Assembly (NCBI GenBank): GCA_002811645.1
Contig: PDIP01000122.1
Span: 2,986-32,226 of the forward strand
Length of the DNA: 29,241 bases
Reading direction: 5' to 3'
Origin: Corallochytrium limacisporum
Taxonomy: Eukaryota > Opisthokonta
A program made the position numbers and the translations under genes. The notes beneath the pieces are model-generated. The model had not been told where the DNA came from, made no database searches, and was given only the letters and a program-made list of their open reading frames with translations. Below are positions 8,601 to 16,846 of the stretch, in pieces; within the stretch, counting starts at the first letter, position 1, and every line of letters starts with the position of its first letter.

Positions 8601-11600
8601 CCACAAACGTTGTGCTAGCGGACGCAGCCGGTGGCGATGCAATGGATGCGTACGAGGATTACATCCAGGTTACCGCGGCCGTACCGACACTGCTTGCACA
8701 TGAAACAACGCCTAGTGCCATAACGTGCACCCTAAATCTAATGCGTGAGATTTGTATAGTTGCCGCGGAGTCAATGAACAGTTCACTTAGCCTGCGATCC
8801 CTTATTGGCTTTAGTGACCGGCATAGATCACTGCTCTTCAAGCGGCTGACTGACTCCGCAGAATCACTTGACGTCAAGCGCGATATTGCCAACTTTGTGT
8901 CTACGGTAATTGACTTGCAGCCGGAGTTTGGTCTGTTCATGATCGATAGCAAGCGATCCACAGGCGCGGTCACATTCGGGAGCAAAGGTGGCAGTGCGCT
9001 CACTTTGACACCTTCCAAGAAAGAGGATTCTACCACGTCCGAGAAAGACGCTCTCCACGAGTCCATGCCAATGTCGGTGTTCATGGCCTACCTTTCACAG
9101 ATGGCAGACATGGATAACTATACTTGGGACGAGTACAAATATCTTCTCGCCTGCCTCAACATTCTGGTCAGCCTGTGGCGCTTTGGAACGCCCTATGTAC
9201 ACATTATCACAGCGGTCAAAGAGAATTACCCGCTCTGGAAGCTCCTTAGTAAGTATGTGGAAAAGGCCAGGGGTCTTCTTGAGGAGCGTCCCCAGGAGAC
9301 CTTCGAATTGCTCTCACAGGTTTATTCCCTCGTCGGTCTTGAGATATACTACTACATTGGAGAGGTTGACGCTGAGTTCTCTGACTTGTGTGTCAAGCTG
9401 ATGGATTGTGCGTGGGTAGTCGACACGGCAGATATGGGCTTCTATTTGGAAGAACACTGTGCGCAACAGTTTGCGGACGCCCTGGCGGTCTTTGCGTTGA
9501 ACTGCCTCACGTCCCAGAACGATAAGCTGCAGAGGCGCTGTTGTCAGCACCTTGGTGCCCTAGCAACAGTCGCAGACATTAGCAAGGACGTGTTTGGTGT
9601 CATTGTCACCCGCAGCTACGCCTCGAACGCCTTTGATGACACCCCGGGCGAGTTCCGTGAGCACCTCATTCCCTCACCAACACCCAACTCTGCACTTCTT
9701 GAGGAAAGCTGCCTTGCCCACCACACGTACTTCCTGGCGACTATTCTACGAGACGACGAAGGCTTCGTGCGCAGCTGCGAGAAGAGTGAGCATCTGAAGT
9801 CAACCAGCCGCCAGGCCTTTGTGGAGATTCTGCGGCAACCGAACTATGAGAGCCGACTACCGCCAGAGGTAATTTCCACGGCGTACACTGCGCTCATCGC
9901 AGATCTGTCGCATGTTATGCGCCGGTCTACCCGGTCTTCCAGCGGAGGTGCTCGTTGGCTGGCCGAGGAGGCCATGGCGGACTCGCAGATGGCCGGCTCT
10001 ATCTTTGCGCGGGTGGTAAGCTCTCTCCTACACCACTGGCTTCCTGCAATTTTCTCAGTGCTCGCGGATGCCGACAATGGCAAAGGTGCCAACGGGGTCA
10101 AAAAGCCTTCTGCCCTGGGACCTGCCGAGGACCTGAGTACGCACCCAGAGCACCGCAAACTCGTTCACGTCTTTGAGTCGAGCATTCATTTGCTGACAAA
10201 GGTCATATCCTTTTCACAGCTGCGCAGTGTGGGTACGCACGAATTGCCTCAGGCCGAGTTTAAGGCCTTGACTCTGGCCGCTACGGAACTGTTCAGTAAC
10301 CTTATGGCCATGGACCGTTCGCAGACATCCCTGGCACTAACTGTGCAGAACCTGATGGCGAGTTTGGCGCTGACACAGAACTCTTGTGCTGAGCTGGCGA
10401 CCGGTGATGCCATCCCTTCAATGGCGCTTTCTCTGCATGATGCCATCAAGCGTAACTTCATCGCCCGCCAGCAGCAACAGCTATCACAGGGACAAGGCGG
10501 TAGTACGGCCACCGTGGATGGCTATGCCAGCGTGGTTGGCGCGAGCACATTGATGGGATCTACTGCACCAATGACCGTGCAGAACCGTGACCTGTATATT
10601 GTTCCGTACACGCAAATCAGTCAGGCCAATGATTACCACTTGCTCTGGTGCAAACTGCTTGATATCCTTAGTCTCATGCTCGAGACCCTTGGCGAGCTGC
10701 ATGATTTTGTCAGCACAGCAGTCAAAGTTCTGGATCTCTTCCGCTGGCAAGTTGTGTATTCACTTCAGCATTTCAGCCGCAGCCGTACCGCTGTGACCTT
10801 GCGTCATGCTTCAGAAGTTCGGCTCATTTCGGTCTTCGTTCTGCAATTGTCGCGCCACTATCGGGCATGGCGCCTGAAGAGCGCCAGTGGCAGCGATGAG
10901 AACGATGCCGATGCAATTATTAATCTGACTCGCATGGCAGCGCACAAGTACGCATACCTCGTCTCCCGTGACTACCTGTTGGTGCAACATACGCGTGCCG
11001 TGACGCACTTTGAGAAGTCGATGGCGGCCAAGGAGCACACCTACGCTGAGCCCGCCATTTCCACTGCACCCGGGGGAAAGTCGGGTCATGCTGCGGCCAC
11101 GACACACCTCGAACTAACTGAGGCAGGCGATTTGCACACATCCCGATCCGTTGACCGACGGTCCTCGATCATCTCTTTGCCGCGGTCGGACTCGGTGAGC
11201 GGGTCCGCCACTGCAGCGTCGGCGGCCGCGCAACGAAAGACAACGACGCGTAATCGCCTCGTTAGCGCCGTGGAAAGCCATCTAGTGCAATGCGTGTTCA
11301 ACGTCGTCGCCATGCTAGGTCAACTGACCCCGGGACTCCCTCAAGTAGTGCTGGATCCTCCTGCCTACTCGTTCATAGTTCACATGGGTGCCAAGCAGCG
11401 TGAGGCAGGGGTACCGCTGTTCAAGTCGCTGCTAACCTTTCAAATTTTAAGCTGGACACTCCTGCAACGGCGTCGATCCCTCGCCGGAATAGTCGATATT
11501 ACCGGCGATGAAGGTGACGGGGACTGTGTACGGCGTGGCCCTTCGGACAGTAACGATGATGATGACCGCAGTGGTGCGAAAGACATCGAAGATGACCGCC

Positions 11601-11911
11601 AGTCAATCCGGTCGGTGCTCTCCGAGGATGTAAACACCTCCTTGGCCCGCGAAGCCCGGGATTCGTATGCCCCATGGTCCGCGAAGGACCTCATTGTCTG
11701 CCTGGAGACTTCACTATTCATCGGCATTGCCCACTGTCATTACTTTGCAATTGTGGAACCGGACCGTCGGGAAGAGGCCGTGAACGACCAAGAGCGCATC
11801 CTGGACGTCATCCTAGCAGCGGTTATGTCCGAGGACTCCCATATCCCCGGAGCACCACGTCTGTCCCTCTTTTCCCGGGCAATGCTTGCACAGATTCAGA
11901 GTTTGAGGTAG
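5693..11911 (+). CDS. NUP188: Nucleoporin NUP188 (inner-ring scaffold)
   Basis: A 2072-aa single-frame protein; the ATG at 5693 sits in a strong context (ACACCATGG). It belongs to the NUP188/NUP192-205 alpha-solenoid family that forms the inner ring of the nuclear pore with NUP93. NUP188 rather than NUP205 is indicated by recalled similarity to the vertebrate protein: the N-terminal ALMEGLSFFKS and CQDIHFQERLSLLRCINLAL, the mid-region VKRDIANFVSTVIDLQPEFGLFMI, LVGLEIYYYIGEVD, and near the C-terminus QCVFNVVAMLGQLTPG...LETSLFIGIAHCHYF. The family's inserted SH3-like segment may lie near NLVVVDDGGLGKVVAL (about residue 755). It is longer than human NUP188 (about 1750 aa), owing to Ser/Thr- and Asp-rich insertions, notably around 1790-1860 and 1940-1985. 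A basic KRAR near 816 may be an NLS. It is followed in tandem by bystin, 750 bp downstream. Confidence 0.9.
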   Translation: MASNPAGLRRVHFGPDVTHQLKDFVPSAGDALGGPQTAKQAVTAAATGTTVMSRSKTYLPAPTVPLPTRPADIQVDSFAGLHDVLLASLEPGTQVTTTALEKAVQEYEPALMEGLSFFKSLEAETDRGKELDRGADLLKKTLASLDERDRPVLSWDYFRRFTADLALSLDLSIPQALKLATQYAADAVRGPNATAEFEPISSTFRKHLMRCQDIHFQERLSLLRCINLALSVQQNQSPDTSAEEESANQNLLLQLQSRMLEQDLPGTVITMLESSCDGKLRPKTIDFESESPRAIEERYRHEYHEVYERFEILSAGFACFLPGAMWQKDANVALHARAFTVLLQNDYGCRGVRRSTEVPLRAIGQQIVFSLASVSALPDSLAYIRGVSNSDDDQKDTDTVIKVQEAMEAALNEAGGSTEPLVILVINLAGLCRSELRGGNNVGEILDMISLADELGALRDLVGMIDSLRENKTSTSWHYVQYRLLCRDVFQKQWATMVRYLDDTQFQSEAETYVRLFDIVYKECGQACDAFWESQATVNCYTIFVKRLRILLDDGDVLTVLLSTIATICQTALSVDAVVTWILQPSYFFPGSSFEELSLWQVMILVLRRSLTHASLPRIDRTVDPALDILGQIFGFLDWDRLGELIQEMAELRTEIDDPLLHSLGAVQRRLFNSQTNEDNVGTEDDYPGAPGKGTHISQLLASLLQRSLATNRGTRALRCLQALTDLLPMLYGQTMLSLGSTGLMPKVSGSYDNLVVVDDGGLGKVVALDIEQGSFSCTLQFLYLVNRMIRLWIMERQDKASQMYVDSGEGSSRGSKRARLVDDYNEGLIRRAVIGGVAHLILPSWTVWSFSTLSQRYQVASACVDILEQLSTTPQSIRRGSEIIAEFDYTVEYHASVHTFIQDLLANATALWSYFQGSMREVEADDAQSMIEKVCVILTTQLRRRSLDHHLLRILSQSFVRLKSSVGDPTNVVLADAAGGDAMDAYEDYIQVTAAVPTLLAHETTPSAITCTLNLMREICIVAAESMNSSLSLRSLIGFSDRHRSLLFKRLTDSAESLDVKRDIANFVSTVIDLQPEFGLFMIDSKRSTGAVTFGSKGGSALTLTPSKKEDSTTSEKDALHESMPMSVFMAYLSQMADMDNYTWDEYKYLLACLNILVSLWRFGTPYVHIITAVKENYPLWKLLSKYVEKARGLLEERPQETFELLSQVYSLVGLEIYYYIGEVDAEFSDLCVKLMDCAWVVDTADMGFYLEEHCAQQFADALAVFALNCLTSQNDKLQRRCCQHLGALATVADISKDVFGVIVTRSYASNAFDDTPGEFREHLIPSPTPNSALLEESCLAHHTYFLATILRDDEGFVRSCEKSEHLKSTSRQAFVEILRQPNYESRLPPEVISTAYTALIADLSHVMRRSTRSSSGGARWLAEEAMADSQMAGSIFARVVSSLLHHWLPAIFSVLADADNGKGANGVKKPSALGPAEDLSTHPEHRKLVHVFESSIHLLTKVISFSQLRSVGTHELPQAEFKALTLAATELFSNLMAMDRSQTSLALTVQNLMASLALTQNSCAELATGDAIPSMALSLHDAIKRNFIARQQQQLSQGQGGSTATVDGYASVVGASTLMGSTAPMTVQNRDLYIVPYTQISQANDYHLLWCKLLDILSLMLETLGELHDFVSTAVKVLDLFRWQVVYSLQHFSRSRTAVTLRHASEVRLISVFVLQLSRHYRAWRLKSASGSDENDADAIINLTRMAAHKYAYLVSRDYLLVQHTRAVTHFEKSMAAKEHTYAEPAISTAPGGKSGHAAATTHLELTEAGDLHTSRSVDRRSSIISLPRSDSVSGSATAASAAAQRKTTTRNRLVSAVESHLVQCVFNVVAMLGQLTPGLPQVVLDPPAYSFIVHMGAKQREAGVPLFKSLLTFQILSWTLLQRRRSLAGIVDITGDEGDGDCVRRGPSDSNDDDDRSGAKDIEDDRQSIRSVLSEDVNTSLAREARDSYAPWSAKDLIVCLETSLFIGIAHCHYFAIVEPDRREEAVNDQERILDVILAAVMSEDSHIPGAPRLSLFSRAMLAQIQSLR

Positions 11912-12395
11912 TCAAAGCTCTGCGACCCCAGTACGATTCAGACTGGATACCTCATCACCAATCAACAAGCAGTATCATGGAAAATAGAGTATCATCATAC
12001 CGTTACAAGATCAATGCAAACTACGTGTTCAGTACTCCCATCCTCCACACCACCAATAGCGCAGCAATCCGCATTGTTCACACCCTTAGTGTTGGGTTGT
12101 GGGGAATCGTTTCTTCGTATCTCATTCCTGCATGTTGGCACTGGCACCCTGTTTCATGGTGAACGTTCCAAATGGTCCAGGATGGACATGTCCGTTGGTG
12201 CTGCCCAACATATCCTCTCTCCAATCCCCTGGTACTACCCTCCTCCTCCCCAACCCCACTTTGGCAGAGCAATCGTGGCTGGAAGGGGACCATCGTCTTC
12301 GCGTACCACCAACAGTTGGGAGCTGACCGAGGTGGTGTGGGGCGGAAGCAGGCAGACTGTGCGCCAAGGCTTTCTGACCGCTCCCCCCACCCCCC

Positions 12396-12423
12396 GGGGG
12401 GGAGGGGGAGGGGTGGCAGGGGG
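12396..12423 (+). other. Putative G-quadruplex motif
   Basis: Four G-runs of 7, 5, 4 and 5 separated by A, A and TGGCA fit the canonical G3+N1-7 pattern with very short loops. It is preceded by C-runs (12383-12395), so a C-rich/G-rich hairpin is an alternative structure. It lies about 240 bp upstream of the bystin start. Confidence 0.7.
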
Positions 12424-12427
12424 TCTG

Positions 12428-12446
12428 AGACCCGCCACGCGGGTCT
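12428..12446. repeat. Perfect 8-bp inverted repeat next to the G-quadruplex motif
   Basis: AGACCCGC, loop CAC, GCGGGTCT. It directly follows the G-rich block and includes two copies of GGGTCTGA (12421-12428 and 12441-12448). Possible cruciform or dimer-binding site. Confidence 0.6.
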
Positions 12447-12661
12447 GAAGGGACGGTGCGTGGAAGGTGCTCGCGGACTCGGGGGTAGACAAAGTGCGTG
12501 TGCCTAGAGGCCATCCCATTTGTTCAATCCCAAAAATTCATGGTATTTACAATCGCTCAGCTTCCAAGTTTGATTAAACTGCTATGTTCACACCGTCAGC
12601 ATACTATTAAACCTAAAGAACGGGAAGGCTTTATTCTCAGTCACACACAGTTACGGACGAC

Positions 12662-13951
12662 ATGTCGACAAAGAAACGGAAAATGAACCGCCATGAAGAG
12701 GCGTTAGGAGAACAAATCGAGGCCACGAAATATGCACGAACAAAACGCACGGTAGACTCCGACGTCGGCAGCAAGCGGTCTGCAAGGACCCCAGATTCCT
12801 TTGTCGACGAGCGCATGACCCGGCGGATCCTCGAGGAGGCACGGAAGCAACAGGACGAAGAAGAGCGGCCCTTGACCCACTTTGAAGGATCGTTAAGCCG
12901 CGCCGCACGGGACCATTATGGATCAGACCACGAAGATGATTCAGAGATCGAGGAGGCCGGAGCCGATGCGGACTTTGATGCCGACGAATACTACGAGGAG
13001 TTCGTGGAAGACTATGACGCCGAAGAGGTCGAAGGCGATCTGCAACGGTTCATGCCTTCTGCACAGCAACCCCGCCGCACTCTTGGCGACATTATTGCTG
13101 CGCAGATTCGAGACAAAGAACAGCAGCTTGCGTCCGGCCGAACGGGTGGTGTGGAAGTGCCCCGAGACCTAGATCCTCGGGTTATTCAGACCTATCGGGA
13201 ACTCGGCAAGTTTCTATCCACCTACCGGAGTGGCAAGATCCCCAAAGCGTTTAAAGTGATTCCCCAGTTGAGCAACTGGGAGCAGATTTTGTTCATCACG
13301 GAGCCGGACAACTGGTCGGCTGCTGCCATGTATGCAGGCACACGTCTCTTTGTAAGCAACCTCAAGGACAAGATGTGCCAAAGGTTTCTGAATCTGGTAC
13401 TGCTACCCCGTATTCGGGATGATATTGACGAGTATAAGAAGCTCAATTACCACCTCTATCAGAGCCTGAAGAAGGCGCTCTTCAAACCGGGGGCCTTCTT
13501 CAAGGCCATTGTGTTGCCGCTGTGTGAATCTGGAGCAACACTGCGAGAAGCTGTGATCATTGGTTCCGTCATGGCCAAAGTAAGCATTCCCATGCTCCAC
13601 TCTGCGGCTGCTCTCCTCAAGATGGCGGAGATGGAATACACGGGTTGCACGTCGATCTTTCTGCGGACACTGATGGAGAAGAAATACGCGCTGCCGTACC
13701 GCGTCATCGATGCCCTTGTAGCTCATTTCGTGCGGTTCGGGCCGTACACGCAGAAGATGCCCGTACTCTGGCACTTGTCCCTGCTCACCTTCGTGCAGCG
13801 CTACAAGAACGATATTAGTCCGGAGCAGCGTGATGCCCTGGTTGAGTTAACCAAGGATCAGTCGCATGATAAGATCACCCCAGAGGTGCGGACGGAACTG
13901 CTTGCGGCCAAAGAGGCCTCAGACAAGGCTGTACGGATGAACACAAATTGA
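12662..13951 (+). CDS. BYSL: Bystin / Enp1, 40S ribosome biogenesis factor
   Basis: A 429-aa protein from the ATG at 12662. The N-terminus (1-165) is charged and disordered, with a basic KKRKMNRH start (likely nuclear/nucleolar localisation) and an acidic stretch at about 90-122. From about residue 167 it matches bystin almost continuously: [125 protein letters not shown], then [25 protein letters not shown]. Bystin/Enp1 binds pre-40S particles in the nucleolus and is needed for 18S rRNA maturation and export. Length matches the human protein (about 437 aa). It is the second member of the only tandem pair in the window and converges with the transporter gene across 226 bp. Confidence 0.98.
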   Translation: [429 protein letters not shown]

Positions 13952-14177
13952 AATTTCACCTTCATAGACCAGGTACGCATTATTGCAAAATATAGGCCCA
14001 AAAGTTCAAATTTCGGTGTATGGACATTTTGTATCATTATTTCCTTTCACGATTACCGTGAAGACGGCTCCGCGCTGGACCGGGTAAAACCGGGGTAATA
14101 TCGATTGATGGTGGTGATGTACCTACTGATTTAGTGATTCTTCTTTGTTTAATCAATTTGAACTCTCATCAAGATAT
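13952..14177. other. Convergent 3' spacer with minus-strand ATTAAA
   Basis: 226-bp AT-rich spacer between bystin and the transporter. TTTAAT at 14148-14153 reads ATTAAA on the minus strand, 25 bp past the transporter stop, a possible poly(A) signal. No gene is seen. Confidence 0.45.
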
Positions 14178-15296
14178 CTACTTCCCTGGAGGATACACAG
14201 AGTACACATACACCGCTCCGCAAACAGCCATCGTCCCCCAAATGAACATCATAGTGATGTGGAAGTCGAACAGGAATACTGATGCCATACAACTGAGAAT
14301 GATGGCAATAGACGTGGCAAAGCCTTTGAGAATGTTGTCAGCGTACTTAACCACGACAGCCACAATTAGTCCACCACAGGCCTGCGTTACAATTGTGGCC
14401 CAAGTCCACACTGTGTAACCGAAGAAAAATCCCTTCGTGGTGACGTCGTTGTAGTCAGCAAACATGACCCCGAAAAGACCAGTCAGCGCACCAAAGAATC
14501 CGAGCTGAATGTTCCGTACCCATACAGACGTGCGACTTCCCTTCAAGATCTTCTCGAAGTACACTCCTGCGAATCCGGAACTGAAGCAGGCTACAATCAC
14601 GGCCACCAAACCCGTAAATGGGTTCGTATCCGCGGACAGGTCGTCATTGATCTTGGCGTCCTGGCCACTCAGCTGGACCATGGCCACACCGAGGGCCAGG
14701 GCCACTAGACTGAGCCACTGATACTGACTTAGTGCTTTCCCGAGCATCACCACACTGAACAGGGCGGTAGTAAGCACCTTAAGCTGGTACGTGACTTGAT
14801 AGGTTGCTGCATCAAGGTTATTGACTGCCACAAACATGAGGTTGTTCTGTAGGGTGTACAATGCACTGGGCACTGACATCTTTGCAGTCTCAGAAGGCTT
14901 TTCAACAATCTCATGTTTCAGAGTACTCACAAAGCGGCTCCAGTCATGGTCCTCTTCTCTGTATACCAGATACAGACACGTGAGCATTTTGAGGGTCTCA
15001 ATCATGACTACAGCTGTACTGCTCATATATTTGCCCTCTGGTGAAGGATGAACAGTAGACCATTTCATGAAGAGTACGAGCAACGTATTTTGCACTGCCA
15101 GAGTCACCAAAGACAGATACTTGATTGGGACCAACACATTTCCAAGCTGAATGGTTGGTTCCTTTTGTTTCGCGGCAGTGGCGACCCGCACCCCATTGCT
15201 GCCATGTTCTTTGTCATCGATATCAAGCTGCTCATAATGCTGCTGTCCCCCCGCCGGATCGTTCCTTGTGGGCAGAGCTCCACCCTGACCTGACAT
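14178..15296 (-). CDS. Golgi nucleotide-sugar transporter, SLC35A family (UDP-GlcNAc/UDP-Gal type)
   Basis: A 372-aa protein from the ATG at 15296; the open frame continues upstream only to a TTG. A hydrophilic N-terminus of about 55 residues precedes roughly ten hydrophobic segments typical of the drug/metabolite-transporter fold. Signatures are KYMSSTAVVMIETLKML (89-105), SVPSALYTLQNNLMFVAVNNLDAATYQVTYQLKVLTTALFSV (131-172), the CFSSGFAGVYFEKILKGS block (227-244), VRNIQLGFFG (250-259) and VKYADNILKGFATS (306-319). The NLDAATYQ block and surrounding residues look closer to SLC35A3 (UDP-GlcNAc) than to SLC35A2 (UDP-Gal) or SLC35A1 (CMP-sialic acid), but specificity cannot be fixed from sequence. 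These proteins exchange cytosolic nucleotide sugar for luminal nucleoside monophosphate to feed Golgi glycosylation. It shares a 1550-bp divergent region with the Siw14-like gene. Confidence 0.95.
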   Translation of the reverse strand: MSGQGGALPTRNDPAGGQQHYEQLDIDDKEHGSNGVRVATAAKQKEPTIQLGNVLVPIKYLSLVTLAVQNTLLVLFMKWSTVHPSPEGKYMSSTAVVMIETLKMLTCLYLVYREEDHDWSRFVSTLKHEIVEKPSETAKMSVPSALYTLQNNLMFVAVNNLDAATYQVTYQLKVLTTALFSVVMLGKALSQYQWLSLVALALGVAMVQLSGQDAKINDDLSADTNPFTGLVAVIVACFSSGFAGVYFEKILKGSRTSVWVRNIQLGFFGALTGLFGVMFADYNDVTTKGFFFGYTVWTWATIVTQACGGLIVAVVVKYADNILKGFATSIAIILSCMASVFLFDFHITMMFIWGTMAVCGAVYVYSVYPPGK

Positions 15297-16846
15297 ATTT
15301 TTGGTGTGGGATTGTAGATCACCTGATTTATCTGAGTTACCCACTCTACCAAGAATTAAGAAGAAACTATTTGACAAGATCTAAGGTGGGTTCATAGGGC
15401 CTTGAAACATCATACAAGATCGAGATTTTGTGTTCAAGTAGCTCTTGTCATGAACGTATGACCAATGTGACGATAGCTGTGACTAAGAAGGCGCCAGTAA
15501 AACCGAATATCGAAAACGCAGAACAACCAAAGAAACAAAGAGAAGCACTCATCAAGCGTGAGGAGGGCACTACCACGGAAACGGAGCTTCTCCCTGGCCT
15601 CGGGAGCAGAACTCGTGAATTTGAGGTGATAGGAAAATGGCGCGGGCCATAGAAAAACAATGGCTCGGAAAGCACACTCGCACAACCACGGGGACGAACC
15701 TCAGAGCGGAGGGCAACACAGGTTGGGGGGAGGTGAGACAGGAGCAAACCACCACACCCGCACCTCCCCACTACCGGCCGTGCTGTTGGTAGGCTAAACC
15801 GGAAAACCCCACACCAACCCCCCCCCCAATGTCCCCTGGAGCCACCGAAGAGAAAGTGCCAGGGGCGGTGAAGCGCCAAGCAGGAGCGGAGGGAAGTTTG
15901 AAAAAAACAGCAAAGGGAAATCAAATGGTGAAAACCACGAGAGTCCAACAAATTAACAAAGAAAGAAACCTCCAGGGTGCGGGGACAGCCACGGGGACTG
16001 TCCTGGTTGTCTTCCAATCCTCGTCATCATCCCGCTGACAAACCGCGAGTGATTGTTTGTGTGTGCAGTTGTACCTGGGCAAAATATGGGAGACCTAGCC
16101 GCCCTCTCCCCAGTTCTTCTTTCTTTACTTGGGTCTGCCTCCCCCAAGCCCTCGGTGCCTAGCCTCCGTGTTTGCGCTTTCCCCAGGTTTAGAGCGCACA
16201 GTCGTCAGTTTTCATTGGCTTCGTCTCTGACCTTGCTCGGCTACCCCATAACACTCCCGGGGCAACAGGCCTCCTTAGGACAAAGTCGTTGTACACGTAT
16301 ACCTACCTCCCCCACCACACGCAAACACCCCGCCCTTCTGCTTGCAACTTTTCGCTGTGTCCCAAACCGTGGGCCGACAGTGTTTTTTAAAGCGCAAATT
16401 AAAAAAACAAACTGATCTTCGCCCATCCGGAGGGGAGGGGGGCCGGAGCTGTCGCAGACGATCAGTAGGGTTCAGGCACTCTAGTTCTTCCCATAAATCC
16501 CAGGTGGTCCGGGTTATTGCGGTGATGCTATAAATACCTGTAGGGACCCGTCAATTGAATTTCGGAAAATCTCGTGGTAGGTATGTCGTTTTCCATTAAT
16601 TGGGAGTCTATTTTTATGCAAAGCCCGGAGGGACGACGGACGGCACCAGAGGGGCAGCCAGCTTGACATTGGGAGTGCCGGAATTGCTCATTTGGAAAGG
16701 TACTTTGTGAGCAAGCGACCAGGCGAAGATTTCAATCATTTCGGAATTTATGGATGCAAACTGAACTATGAAGTCCGGCACTATGAAAAGAATGTCGGGA
16801 TAGACAGAATCGTAGGCGAAAGAAGGAACACCATATACTGGCCGTC
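15297..16846. promoter_or_regulatory. Largest divergent intergenic region (1.55 kb), transporter / Siw14-like
   Basis: No believable gene. It holds CCAAT plus TGACG at 15462-15472, a ten-C run at 15818-15827, a G-rich block at 16429-16442, a TATA-like TATAAATA at 16529-16536 about 310 bp before the Siw14-like ATG, and the composite motif at 16597-16663. The left half is purine-rich on + (many AG/GA runs). A 189-codon minus-strand frame (15448-16017) has no ATG at its 5' end and a low-complexity translation. Confidence 0.5.
16597..16663 (+). promoter_or_regulatory. Composite repeated promoter module, copy 1
   Basis: TAATTGGGAGTCTATTT (16597-16613) followed by GGGACGA (16630-16636) and AGCCAGCT (16656-16663). 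The same three blocks in the same order and orientation occur at 19773-19817. It includes an inverted CCAAT box (ATTGG). It lies about 185-250 bp upstream of the Siw14-like ATG. Confidence 0.6.

Larger units (their letters stand above)
11912..12661. promoter_or_regulatory. Tandem intergenic region: NUP188 3' end and bystin promoter
   Basis: 750 bp with no conserved coding potential. The first 250 bp are AT-balanced, probably NUP188 3' UTR. The second part contains a C-tract/G-tract inversion with a strong G-quadruplex motif (12396-12423) and a perfect stem-loop (12428-12446). A more AT-rich stretch leads to the bystin ATG. Open frames here are up to 144 codons but overlap mutually on both strands, as expected for GC-rich non-coding DNA. 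Confidence 0.5.

Noticed and set aside
8659-9084. 141-codon minus-strand frame inside NUP188, and similar antisense frames in other genes
   Set aside because: Shadow frames of a long, well-supported coding sequence with no independent evidence.
12014-12514. Overlapping 130-144-codon frames on both strands between NUP188 and bystin
   Set aside because: Several mutually overlapping frames in both directions reflect the GC-rich repeats there. None has conserved motifs.
15448-16017. 189-codon minus-strand open frame in the large intergenic region
   Set aside because: It opens at TTG rather than ATG, the translation is rich in Ser/Arg/Gly/Cys low-complexity sequence, and no family motif is visible. 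It lies in purine-skewed DNA where stops are rare by composition.
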